Below, one piece after another: positions 34,715 to 44,106 of a DNA stretch of 64,000 nt. This stretch comes from Candidatus Poribacteria bacterium (lineage in GTDB: Bacteria > Poribacteria > WGA-4E > GCA-2687025). Position 1 is the stretch's first letter; every line of letters starts with the position of its first letter. The notes below the pieces were generated by a model, which was not told the origin of the DNA, did not search any database, and saw only the letters and a list, made by a program, of their open reading frames with translations. The stretch lies in NCBI GenBank assembly GCA_028818695.1, contig JAPPNK010000006.1, positions 33,301 through 97,300 on the forward strand, read 5' to 3'. The translations under genes were made by a program, and so were the position numbers.

Positions 34715-34745
34715 ATCCTATGGGTAACGCCGCTTCACTTGTCAA
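34715..34745 (-). promoter_or_regulatory. Probable promoter of the PhyH-family gene
   Basis: On the minus strand TTGACA (34745-34740) and TAGGAT (34720-34715) are 19 bp apart, slightly longer than ideal. The GTG start lies 35 bases beyond the -10 box, preceded by AAAAAAGGAG. Confidence 0.55.
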
Positions 34746-34790
34746 GTTTCATGTGCGGCTTTTCGGCAGATCGTCGCGGTTTCCTCGCCG

Positions 34791-34820
34791 TTGATGTCAC
34801 AACTTTAGGCATGAGGTCGG
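34791..34820 (-). repeat. Short copy of the dispersed CATGC-AAAGTTG repeat
   Basis: Read on the minus strand it gives CCGACCTCATGCCTAAAGTT and then GTGACATCAA, matching 63872-63900 at 26 of about 29 positions. It ends 11 bp before the -35 box of the giant operon, so it could act as an operator or be a decayed mobile fragment. Confidence 0.65.
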
Positions 34821-34830
34821 TAGAAACAGG

Positions 34831-34859
34831 TTGACATCGCGCCCGCGTTCGCGTATAGT
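34831..34859 (+). promoter_or_regulatory. Near-consensus promoter of the giant-protein operon
   Basis: TTGACA (34831-34836) and TATAGT (34854-34859) with a 17-bp spacer form the best sigma-70-type promoter in the window. The expected transcript start is near 34866, about 40 bases before the ATG at 34906. Confidence 0.82.
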
Positions 34860-34905
34860 GTAGGCTGTGCGTTGAGGCGTCCATCGAAAGTTGACAGAAC
34901 GCGGT

Positions 34906-37900
34906 ATGAAAACGATTTGCGGTTCTCAAAAGAGGCTCTTGCTTGCCGTTATTTTTTTGCTGGCGGCGCTCCCGTTCATCTCCCCGCATGCGCAGCGTTC
35001 CAAGTTGACGCTTTCAGAAGACGCCGAAGCGATTCGGCAAGCCGTCGAGATCGATCGGATCAAGCGCGACATGGCGCGTTTGACGGCGCTGGAGTCGCGC
35101 ATCGTCGGCTACCCAGGAGCCGACAGCGCCGCAAAATATGTGTTCGACCGGTTCCATGAGCTTGGGCTAGAGGAAGTCGAGTCGCGCTCCTTCTCTGTCG
35201 CAACGCCCGTGGAGCGCGAAAGCGGACGCCTGACCGTCTCATCGAACGGAAAGATACTGCGCCAAATCGATGTGCGTTCGATCTGGCCGAATTTGGCGCG
35301 GACCTCGTTCATTCCAAACGGGTTGAAACGGCGCGTTCAGGCGGGCGAAACGTTAGCCTCCCTTGCCTCCGATTACCGCGTCAGCGCGGACGCGATCGTG
35401 AACGACCCGCGCAACGCCTCCCTCCGAGGTCAACGCGCAGACGGCTTAGACAACGACAACGACGGCTATGTGGACGACGCCGACCCGGACGGAGAGATAA
35501 CGCCTGTAGAAGGCGCGCCCATCTTCATTCCGACGGGCGGGCTTCAGGGGCGTTTGGCATACGGCGGGACGGGCGATCTGTCCGATTTTGACGGACAGCC
35601 GATTGGCGGCTTTTGGGTCTCCGTTCAACCGGACGACACCTTAGAATCGGTCGCGCGCCGCCACCGCGTGACGACGGGAGCCATTCTGGACGACATCCTG
35701 AACCTGCATTTGAGCCGCTCTACGGACGGCATCGACAACGACGGAGACGGCGAAATCGACGAGGACGGCGAAATCGATCCGCTCTCCACCATCGCCGGCT
35801 GGGCGTCCGACGGGATCGACAACGACGAGGACGGCAACATAGACGAAACGGCGGATGAAGACCCTGCCAAGGCGGACGAAGCCTCCATTTTCATACCGCA
35901 GGGCGCTGTCGCGCTCATTGACTTCAACGCAAGCTCCAACTGGATCAACGCGGCGATGCTGGGCGCGCAGGCGGTTTTGTTCATAGAGCCTGAAGACACT
36001 TTGCGCGGCGCCGCCGAAAACAAGTTTTTGACGGTGCCGGCAAGCATTCCCCGTTTCTGGATCGGACGCGAAGACGCCGAGTTTTTATTGAAAGAGATGA
36101 ATGCCGGGGCGGCTCTGGACGCGCAGCTCACCTGCGATGTGCGCTGGGAGAGCCGGCAGGGGCAGAACATCACGGGGCTTCTGCGGGGAAGCGATCCGTC
36201 TCTCCGCGACGAGCTGATTGTCATTCAGACCTATTACGATTCGATGTCGGTCGTTCCGTCTCTGGCGCCGGGCGCGCAGACAACAAGCGGCATTGCATCG
36301 ATGATGGAACTGATACGCCTCTTGAGCCAGCCGGAATTTCGCCCTAGCCGTTCAGCGCTGTTTTTAGCGACGGGAGGGCATTTTTCAGGCTTGTCAGGCA
36401 TGCGCGCTTTCATGGAGGGGTTGAGTCAAGACAATGTCGAGGCAATGCGGGAACTTCGGCGCGACCTGAATTCAGACGCCATCGAGTTTTCAGAGCTGGG
36501 GCGCAAGATCGCGCTTTCGATTGACCGCGGCTATCTGGTCGAGTTTCCGCCCTCCTTCTTTCATCGAGTGGAGGCGTTGTCGAACGATCTGAAATCGGTT
36601 GAGTTGAGTTTAGAAGATTTGAGCGCCGTTCAGTCGCGCGTGGATCGGCTGAAGGAGCAGCAGCGCGCCTTTAAAGAGGATGAGCGGAAGCGCAAGACGG
36701 TCGACCTTTCCAAGAACCGCGACCGTCAGGAGTTCACCGACGAGGAGCGCGCCCTTCTGGATACAGGCTTGGCGCGGGCGGAGTTTTTAGGGATTCAGAC
36801 GGCGCAGTTTCTAAAGAGCATCGCGGCGCGCGTCGGCGAATTGAAAGCGGCCGCCTTACAGCAGGCGCGTGAAACGGAGCGGCGGCAGATCATCGAGATT
36901 GCGCTGCCGTTGGCGAAGGTGGATGTCTGGGCGATGGACGCGATCGCCGAAAGCCTGGCGAAGGGAGAATACGGCGGCGAATATCCGCGCGGCGAGACTG
37001 ACTCGCTTCTTCCGCTTTATCTGCGCGCGGAGCTGTTGAGTTCAGCCCCCCAGATGCCGTCCGCCGAGATACCGGGCTACGGCGAGATCGACCCGAACGA
37101 GGCGCTGGCAAGCCTAGCGGAGCCGCAGGCGCTGGAAGACTGGGAGATCGAAAAGGGACGCATCGCCCGCATGTATGTCCCAGACAAGATACTCGGGCGG
37201 CACCTGACGGCGCTGGAACTGGGGCGCATTCGCCGCGCGCGCGCGACGCTGCATGAACGGGAGACGGACAGCGAGAGCTATCTGTCCAACGAAAGGCGGC
37301 TGCTGAATGAGGCGTTGGAATCGGCGGTAGCGTTTGAAACCTCCGGCGAACGCGCCGCCGACATAGAGGCGATGGACGGCTTGCTGGACGGATCGTTCCG
37401 AGACGCGAAACGTCTGCTGGAGATGTACTTAACCGAAGAGGAACTGGCTGCAATGGGGCGCATTTATGAAGAGATGCGCGACCCGAAAGCGAAGGAGCCG
37501 GCGTCCCGCGAGGCGGCGCGTTATCTGGAAATCGCCCGCCGGCGCATTGAATGGGAGCCGCGCCGCATTGAGCAGCTGTTGACGCTGTCGGAGTCGGACA
37601 TGCTCAAGCGCGAGTTTCGCCATGAGGAGTTTCTCGCCCTCCGCCGGCATCTCTCCAAAGAAAAGATGGAGGCGCTGGAGACAGCGCGCCGGCAGCTGTT
37701 TGCGGAGCATGAGGAAAAATCGCTTCTGGAAAAGGCGCTGCGTCAGGCGCGCAACGACATTCTAGAGCTGAACCGCCTCGCCCAAGAGATCTCCTCCATG
37801 GACAGAGCCTACAACGAAGACGAAAAACGGCTCCTGCGCAACAACCTCCTGACGATGCGCAACTCGCGCGTACGGAATGTGCATAAACGTGTGGAGCGGC

Positions 37901-40900
37901 TCTCGCGCATCGACACGGCAGAGTATTCGGAACGCATCGGCAATGTGATTCAGTCGCTTCAGCTTCAACAGGAACTGGGTCAGTATTACCAGTCGCTCGT
38001 CGTCTCGCTTGATCTTTCGACGCAGAGCAAAGATTTTGGCGTTTTTTACAAGGGCTGGTTTTACGACGACAACCGCGAATTCAGCCTGCGCCGAGAATAC
38101 GCCCCCATCGGCAACAAGCTGTCCGAATATGCGTTGAACGCGAACCTGAAGCGGAACCTGGAAACGCTGCGCAAATTTCCCGACGACCATATCAAACAGG
38201 CGATTTTGACGAGTCAATGGGCAATCGCCGACCGGCTGGCGGACCTGGAGGAGCTGGAAGGCAAAACGCTTGAAACGCTTGTCTTTAACCATTACGACAC
38301 CTTGAAAACGCTGGGCGGCGTGAGCCGCTTGATGAAGCTGCAGTTTGAAGACATGCGCGAGAAGGGGGAGCCGTCCAAAACGATGTTGAAAGACATCGAC
38401 TACATCCGCAAGGAGGCGGAGCGGTTTGTCCGAAACGACATACGCGAGACGCGCCGCCGCCGCAAATCGACGAAACGGCTCTTCGCGCGCGTTGAAAAGA
38501 TGCTCGCGCTCAAGAATGTTCCCATCGAAGAGCTGACGGAGGATGAGATCAGCGACCTGCGCGCCCTGACGAGCATGGCGGGCATCCGCTCCGAGACCAA
38601 CTTTGTGAACGCAATCAGCGCCAGCGGCGGAAACACATGGCAGACCTATATCCCCGGCAAGATCGCCTTCGACTCGGAGGTGGCGACGCTGTCGGGCAAG
38701 ACCGGCATCGCGTTCGCCACCGTGAACGACGGGCGCGTTTATACGGACACGCCGCTGGACACCTACGACAGGCTCAATTTTGAGAACCTGAGCGAGCAGG
38801 TACAGACGCTCGCGTCGCTCATGGTTCAGATGCTGCGCGACCCGAAGATGCCGACCTCGGCGCGCGTCGGCAACTTTTATGTGACGCTCACCGGGCGCGT
38901 CGTCGAGTATGACGCGCGGGAGAGCGCCGTTCCGCAGACGCCCGTTCAGAACGCTGTCGTCGTCGTCCGCCGGCGAAACAAAACGATGATGGGCGTACGG
39001 GGCGACCTGACTGTTTTGGGCAACCAGAAGGGCAAATATGTTGTCGCCGGTTTGGCGATGGAGGGGCGGGCGACGCGCCGTCCAGGCGGACGCCAGACGG
39101 TCGAGGCGTATGTACTGGACGAGGATTCGGGCGACATTGTGTACGCGCCCGACCTGGGCGAGTTTGGCGACAAGATCTATCCGCGCAATGTCGCTGTGAA
39201 CCGCCGGCGCGTCGGGGCGAATGTGGTCGCGTTTCCGTGCGTCAGCGTGACGATCTACGACCTTGTCGACCAGCGCTATCTGCGGACGTTGACCTCTTTG
39301 CAGGTGTTTGACGCCTTTCGGGACGCGCCGCCGGAACGTTACGGGGTGTCCGCGCCATGGTCGCAGCCGATGGTGTCCGCGGCGGAGCCGATCGCGCTCG
39401 TCTATTCGGAACCTGGCGCGCGCGTCAAGATCAGCATGACCTCCGGACTTCTCGGCAAGCTGCTGCTTCTGGTGAAGGCGACCGAAACGAACGTCGAGAA
39501 CCCGACGCTCTACACAGGCGAGGGGTATCTGGCGCTCGAAAACGGCTCTATCCGCGTGACCCCGTATGTGGTCGTTCAGGACATGTGGCGTCTGGATGAG
39601 GCGCGCATCGGCATGTACAGACGTTACGGCATCAGCAACCAACGGCTTGAGGAGCTGCATGGAGAAGCGGCGCGCCTGCTGGAAGAGGCGGAGAAACTGC
39701 TCGCGGCGAACCAGTACTCTACGGCGCTCAAAAAGGCGCGGGCAGGCTGGGGCAACGAATCGATCGCCTATCCGGATGTCAAAGCGACGGGCAACGATGT
39801 TATTCGCGGCGTCATGTTCTACCTGTTTTTGCTGCTGCCGTTCTCGCTTTTTGGGGAGCGGCTCATCTTTTCGGCGACAAACATCAACAAGCGCATCATC
39901 TATACGTTCGGCATCTTCTTGGCGGTCTTTTTCTTCTTGAGCCGCGTCCATCCGGCGTTTGAAATCGCCGAAACAGCATTCATTATCCTGATCGCGTTCA
40001 TCATTCTAGCGCTCACCATCGTCGTTATCTCGATCATTTTGCGCAAGTTCAACGAGCAGCTGGAGCAGATGCGGCGCGAGAAGTCGCGCATCTACAAGGC
40101 GGACGTCGGACGTCTGTCGGCGAGCGCGGCGGCGTTCTCCCTCGGCATCTCCAACATGCGCAAGCGGCGCGGGCGCACCCTGTTGACCTGCGCGACGCTC
40201 ATCGCCCTCACCTTCACCGTCATCTCCTTCACCTCGGTGCGAACGGAGATACGGGCGCACTCAACGCGCATACCGGGCGTGACGCCGAGCTATCAAGGAG
40301 CGCTCATACGCGATCAGTACTGGCGTCCGCTGGAAGAGCCTGTCGTCGAAGGCACAAAGACAAACTTCTCTAAATCGACCATCGAAGTTCGCGCGGACGG
40401 CGAGACGTACCAGATAGAAACGACAAACGTCGTCGCCCCGCGGGCATGGTATGAGTCGGCAAGCGTCGGGAACCAGTCGGCGATACGCATCGAAAGCCTT
40501 ATGGAGCCGGACAAGGCGTACAACGCCGCCATGCTGGTCGGCATGACTCCTGAAGAGAAGCGGGTAACGCGCATCGATTCGAAGCTGGCGTACGGACGCT
40601 GGTTCGAGGAGCGGGAGCGGGACGCCTACGTCTGCGTTCTGCCGAAAGGGATGGCAGACTCGCTTGGAATAACAGAAGAAGCGGTTGTGAATGGAACGGC
40701 GCAGGTCCGCCTTCTCGGCGCCGATTTCACCGTCGTAGGCGTTCTCGGCATCGACTTCAAGGAGCTGCGCGATCTGGACGGCGAGGAGCTGACTCCTGTC
40801 GATTACACGCTCCTGCAGCAGCAGCAACAGCGGCAATCGACCGATGAGACGCTGGAAGGCGAGCTGCAGAAATATCAGCACCTTCCGCCCGATCAGATCG

Positions 40901-41979
40901 CCGTCATACCGTACCAGCTGGCGCTCGATTCAGGCGGCAATGTGAAGTCGGTCGCTGTCAACATGCAGGATCTGAACAAGGAACTTCCCGAAGGAGTCTC
41001 GGTAGAGCAGAAGATCGACGCGGTCATGGCGCCGGTGATGAAGCGGTCGGGCTTGGACTTTTTTGTCGGCAAGGGGCGCAACGTCTATCTCTACAGCTCC
41101 ATCGGCGGCTCATCGACGGAGCAGATGAGCAACCTGTTTATCCCGATTTTGATTGCCGCGCTGATTGTGTTGAACACGATGCTGGGCGCAGTGTATGAGC
41201 GCGTTCGCGAGATCGGCATCTACAGCGCGGTCGGCTTGGCGCCTGTTCATATCGCCTTTTTGTTCATGGCGGAGGCATGCGTCTATGCGGTTCTGGGCGC
41301 GGTTGTCGGATATTTGATTGGTCAGGCGACCGCGTGGACGCTTGTACAGACCGGCTGGCTCGCCGGTTTGACGCTCAACTATTCGGCGCGTTCGACGGTG
41401 TATGCGACGATGATCGTCATGTTCGTCGTTTTGGCGTCAACGCTTTATCCGGCAATAAAAGCGGGGCGCATGGCGGTTCCAGACATTGAACGCAAATGGA
41501 GGCTCCCCGACCCGGACGGGGATGAGTGGAATTTCGACCTGCCGTTTACGGTTTTGGGCGAAGAGGCGCTTGGGTTGAACATCTTCATGCGCGATTACTT
41601 TGAAGCGCATGCGGATGAATCGGCGAGCGATTTTTACGCCGACAATGTGACATTTAAGCGGGAGCGCCTAGAGGGAGAGTCTAAGGAGCGGTTTGCAATT
41701 GAGATGATGATCTGGCTTGCGCCGTATGATCTTGGGGTGAGCCAGCGGATCAGTCTGCAGACGTCGCCCGTCGGGGGAGAAGAGGAAGACCTGTGCCGCA
41801 TTCATCTGACGATCTACCGCGAGAGCGGGGAGATCGCGTCTTGGAAGCGGGTCAACCGACGCTTTCTCAACTTGATACGCAAGCAATTGTTGATATGGCG
41901 TACGTTCAATGTGGAATTGCGGGGCGAGTTTCATGCGCGCGGGCGCGAGGAAAGTCAACCTGCGTTCGCTTCCGACTAA
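34906..41979 (+). CDS. Giant exported protein: pseudo-M28 peptidase, LysM/Ca-loop repeats, helical rods and FtsX-type permease
   Basis: This 2357-residue protein starts with a signal peptide (residues 1-28; the ATG at 34906 is preferred over the TTG 15 bases before). The M28-peptidase-like start (near 40-110) is interrupted by two units, each a LysM-like stretch (about 143-166 and 239-262) followed by calcium-loop motifs (DNDNDGYVDD, DNDGDGEIDE, DNDEDGNIDE). A PA-like region and an M28 core follow (430-510), but the zinc and catalytic residues are replaced. Residues 560-1250 are highly charged and helical. Three transmembrane helices lie near 1630-1720. The C-terminal part is an FtsX/MacB permease domain with helices near 1762, 2076, 2117 and 2164 and the EIGIYSAVG coupling motif. 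It probably works with the ATPase at 45482-46261. Confidence 0.82.
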   Translation: MKTICGSQKRLLLAVIFLLAALPFISPHAQRSKLTLSEDAEAIRQAVEIDRIKRDMARLTALESRIVGYPGADSAAKYVFDRFHELGLEEVESRSFSVATPVERESGRLTVSSNGKILRQIDVRSIWPNLARTSFIPNGLKRRVQAGETLASLASDYRVSADAIVNDPRNASLRGQRADGLDNDNDGYVDDADPDGEITPVEGAPIFIPTGGLQGRLAYGGTGDLSDFDGQPIGGFWVSVQPDDTLESVARRHRVTTGAILDDILNLHLSRSTDGIDNDGDGEIDEDGEIDPLSTIAGWASDGIDNDEDGNIDETADEDPAKADEASIFIPQGAVALIDFNASSNWINAAMLGAQAVLFIEPEDTLRGAAENKFLTVPASIPRFWIGREDAEFLLKEMNAGAALDAQLTCDVRWESRQGQNITGLLRGSDPSLRDELIVIQTYYDSMSVVPSLAPGAQTTSGIASMMELIRLLSQPEFRPSRSALFLATGGHFSGLSGMRAFMEGLSQDNVEAMRELRRDLNSDAIEFSELGRKIALSIDRGYLVEFPPSFFHRVEALSNDLKSVELSLEDLSAVQSRVDRLKEQQRAFKEDERKRKTVDLSKNRDRQEFTDEERALLDTGLARAEFLGIQTAQFLKSIAARVGELKAAALQQARETERRQIIEIALPLAKVDVWAMDAIAESLAKGEYGGEYPRGETDSLLPLYLRAELLSSAPQMPSAEIPGYGEIDPNEALASLAEPQALEDWEIEKGRIARMYVPDKILGRHLTALELGRIRRARATLHERETDSESYLSNERRLLNEALESAVAFETSGERAADIEAMDGLLDGSFRDAKRLLEMYLTEEELAAMGRIYEEMRDPKAKEPASREAARYLEIARRRIEWEPRRIEQLLTLSESDMLKREFRHEEFLALRRHLSKEKMEALETARRQLFAEHEEKSLLEKALRQARNDILELNRLAQEISSMDRAYNEDEKRLLRNNLLTMRNSRVRNVHKRVERLSRIDTAEYSERIGNVIQSLQLQQELGQYYQSLVVSLDLSTQSKDFGVFYKGWFYDDNREFSLRREYAPIGNKLSEYALNANLKRNLETLRKFPDDHIKQAILTSQWAIADRLADLEELEGKTLETLVFNHYDTLKTLGGVSRLMKLQFEDMREKGEPSKTMLKDIDYIRKEAERFVRNDIRETRRRRKSTKRLFARVEKMLALKNVPIEELTEDEISDLRALTSMAGIRSETNFVNAISASGGNTWQTYIPGKIAFDSEVATLSGKTGIAFATVNDGRVYTDTPLDTYDRLNFENLSEQVQTLASLMVQMLRDPKMPTSARVGNFYVTLTGRVVEYDARESAVPQTPVQNAVVVVRRRNKTMMGVRGDLTVLGNQKGKYVVAGLAMEGRATRRPGGRQTVEAYVLDEDSGDIVYAPDLGEFGDKIYPRNVAVNRRRVGANVVAFPCVSVTIYDLVDQRYLRTLTSLQVFDAFRDAPPERYGVSAPWSQPMVSAAEPIALVYSEPGARVKISMTSGLLGKLLLLVKATETNVENPTLYTGEGYLALENGSIRVTPYVVVQDMWRLDEARIGMYRRYGISNQRLEELHGEAARLLEEAEKLLAANQYSTALKKARAGWGNESIAYPDVKATGNDVIRGVMFYLFLLLPFSLFGERLIFSATNINKRIIYTFGIFLAVFFFLSRVHPAFEIAETAFIILIAFIILALTIVVISIILRKFNEQLEQMRREKSRIYKADVGRLSASAAAFSLGISNMRKRRGRTLLTCATLIALTFTVISFTSVRTEIRAHSTRIPGVTPSYQGALIRDQYWRPLEEPVVEGTKTNFSKSTIEVRADGETYQIETTNVVAPRAWYESASVGNQSAIRIESLMEPDKAYNAAMLVGMTPEEKRVTRIDSKLAYGRWFEERERDAYVCVLPKGMADSLGITEEAVVNGTAQVRLLGADFTVVGVLGIDFKELRDLDGEELTPVDYTLLQQQQQRQSTDETLEGELQKYQHLPPDQIAVIPYQLALDSGGNVKSVAVNMQDLNKELPEGVSVEQKIDAVMAPVMKRSGLDFFVGKGRNVYLYSSIGGSSTEQMSNLFIPILIAALIVLNTMLGAVYERVREIGIYSAVGLAPVHIAFLFMAEACVYAVLGAVVGYLIGQATAWTLVQTGWLAGLTLNYSARSTVYATMIVMFVVLASTLYPAIKAGRMAVPDIERKWRLPDPDGDEWNFDLPFTVLGEEALGLNIFMRDYFEAHADESASDFYADNVTFKRERLEGESKERFAIEMMIWLAPYDLGVSQRISLQTSPVGGEEEDLCRIHLTIYRESGEIASWKRVNRRFLNLIRKQLLIWRTFNVELRGEFHARGREESQPAFASD

Positions 41980-42003
41980 ATCGGACGCCTTAGAGGGAGT
42001 CGA

Positions 42004-44067
42004 GTGGCAAGACGACAGCGCAGATCGGAGTCCCTGGCTGAGGAGATGCAGTCATGGGCAAAACGTTATGAGACGGACGAAGGCTCGCGCCGTTTTGAAT
42101 CGGGCTTGACGCTGAAGGTGCTGTTTGGCGCCTTTTTTGTCGGCTTTTTGATGATGCCTGGAGCGTTGTATCTGTCGATACAGACGGGTCAAGGCGCGGG
42201 AGGCGCCGCGGCGCCGTGGGTCGCGGTGATCCTGTTTACCGAGATCGCCCGCCGATCCTTTCAAACGGCGCGCCGGCAGGAGCTGTATATCCTGCTGGCG
42301 TTGACGGGCGCAGCCGTCGGCGCGGGGGGGCAGTACAGCCACTACATCTTCGATTCCTACTTCATCAACTCGCAGCAGGCTGAATCGTTTGAGGTCTCGG
42401 ACAAGGTGCCGGACTGGTCGATACCGCCCAAAGACTCAGAGGCGCATGCGGAGCGGTCGCTGTTGCATAAGGACTGGTGGATCGCCGCCCGCGACAAGCG
42501 TACGGTGTTCGGCATCGCTGTCGGTCCGATCACGCTCATGCTCATCTTGCAGCTGTTAGGGAGGATGCGCCATCTCTCCGGCAGCTACTTTTTATACAGG
42601 TTGACGGCTGACTTTGAGAAACTGCCGTACCCGATGGCGCCCGTCCACGCGCAGGGAGCGACCGCTTTAGCCGAAAGCACGACAAAGACCGAGACATGGC
42701 GCTGGCGGGTATTCAGCATCGGATCCATCATCGGCATGGCTTGGGGGGCGGTGTACGTCGGCATACCGCAGGTGAGCGGGGCTTTGGGCATGTCAGAGCC
42801 GCTGCGCATCATACCGATTCCGTTTATCGATTTCACGCAGAGCGTCGAGAGCTTCGCCCCGACAGGCGTCTTCGCAATCCATACGGACGCGAGCCAGATC
42901 TTGCATGGGTTCGTCATGCCGATTCCTGTCGTCATTGCGCAGTTTGTAGCGGCATGTTTTTCGCAGTTTATCTTGAACCCGTTCCTATATCGACACGATA
43001 TATTGAACACGTGGGAGCCGGGCATGGATGTCCGGGTGACGATGCTGCGCAACAGCCTCGATTTTTGGATGAGTTTCGGATACGGGCGCAGTTTCGCTTT
43101 TGCCATCCTGGGCTTGGGGACGATTGCGTCCATGCTCTGGGCGAGGCGACGCAGAGAAGCGTCCGCGCAGGCGCAGGCGGTCGGCGGCGGAGGCGTCTGG
43201 AAAGCTCCGCCGGGGAGGGGCGATTTTCCGCTCTGGGCGACGCTGCTCATCTGGGCGTTGGGCATGACGGGCTATGTGTATGTGGTTCACCGCCTCATCC
43301 CAAATTTCCCGCTCGCGTTTCTGCTGGGCTTCGGTTTCTTATACACGCCGCTCAACTCGTATATCAGCGCGAGGACGTTCGGAATCATGAGCCGCGACCT
43401 GTTCGACATACCGTATATCCGCGAGGCGACCTTTATCCTCAGCAAATACGACGAGATCGACATCTGGTTCGCCCCCTTCCCGAATGAGGATTACGGAACG
43501 GAGACGGAGCGCTGGCGCGTTCTGGAACTGACCGGCACCACGTTTACGAGCCGCGTTTTGGCGGATTTCATCGCGTGGCCTGTGCTGCTTATTGCGGGCA
43601 TTGCGGCGTGGCATTTCATCTGGAAGTTGGCGCCTATTCCGTCGGCTCAGTACCAGTTTTCGCAGATGATGTGGCCGATCTTTGCGACGCAGCGCGCTCT
43701 CTGGATCACCGCCCTGCGCGACGGACACAGCGAGCAGCTGCAGGCGATACGCCCCGCCTTTGTGATGGTCGGCATGGTCGCGTCGCTGGGCGTGTACGGT
43801 TTGAGCGTCGCGGCGCGCCTGCCGTATAAACATATCGCGGGCTACGGGTTCATTGGCGGCCTTGGCGCCGATCCAGGGCAGTTTTTGCTGCAGTTTATCG
43901 GCGCTCTGGTGGGGCGTTATGCGATGATCAAGCGGTTTGGCCGCAACAGATGGTCTCGGTATAACCCTGTTCTTCTGGCAGGCTTCTGGTGCGGTTTGGC
44001 TCTAGTCGGAATGGCGGGTGTCGCCTTGGACCTGATACAAAAATCGGTCATTGTGAAACCATTTTGA
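42004..44067 (+). CDS. OPT-like (DUF6785-related) polytopic membrane protein
   Basis: The 687-residue protein has about twelve to fourteen transmembrane segments and resembles oligopeptide-transporter (OPT) family proteins in its first segment (LKVLFGAFFVGFLMMPGALY then LSIQTGQGAGGAAAPWVAV), with a C-terminal DUF6784-like block (FGRNRWSRYNPVLLAGFWCG). The start is GTG at 42004 behind GAGGGAG; an ATG at 42046 with GAGGAG upstream is also possible. It lies 24 bp downstream of the giant permease and 39 bp before the next gene, so it belongs to the same transcript. It may take up or export peptides or metal chelates as known for OPT proteins; its pairing with an ABC system is not a described arrangement that I know of. 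Confidence 0.83.
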   Translation: MARRQRRSESLAEEMQSWAKRYETDEGSRRFESGLTLKVLFGAFFVGFLMMPGALYLSIQTGQGAGGAAAPWVAVILFTEIARRSFQTARRQELYILLALTGAAVGAGGQYSHYIFDSYFINSQQAESFEVSDKVPDWSIPPKDSEAHAERSLLHKDWWIAARDKRTVFGIAVGPITLMLILQLLGRMRHLSGSYFLYRLTADFEKLPYPMAPVHAQGATALAESTTKTETWRWRVFSIGSIIGMAWGAVYVGIPQVSGALGMSEPLRIIPIPFIDFTQSVESFAPTGVFAIHTDASQILHGFVMPIPVVIAQFVAACFSQFILNPFLYRHDILNTWEPGMDVRVTMLRNSLDFWMSFGYGRSFAFAILGLGTIASMLWARRRREASAQAQAVGGGGVWKAPPGRGDFPLWATLLIWALGMTGYVYVVHRLIPNFPLAFLLGFGFLYTPLNSYISARTFGIMSRDLFDIPYIREATFILSKYDEIDIWFAPFPNEDYGTETERWRVLELTGTTFTSRVLADFIAWPVLLIAGIAAWHFIWKLAPIPSAQYQFSQMMWPIFATQRALWITALRDGHSEQLQAIRPAFVMVGMVASLGVYGLSVAARLPYKHIAGYGFIGGLGADPGQFLLQFIGALVGRYAMIKRFGRNRWSRYNPVLLAGFWCGLALVGMAGVALDLIQKSVIVKPF

Positions 44068-44106
44068 CGCCGCGCATGAACGCATGGAAGGGGCGGAACG
44101 GCTGCC

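Noticed and set aside
36201..36420. Active aminopeptidase in the giant protein
   Set aside because: Zinc ligands and the catalytic glutamate of M28 are replaced, so a working peptidase is unlikely even though the fold resembles the family.
37762..39951. A 729-codon open frame on the minus strand
   Set aside because: It lies entirely antisense to the giant protein, whose domains are recognisable. The antisense translation is rich in His, Arg and Gln without any motif, as expected from GC-rich shadow frames.
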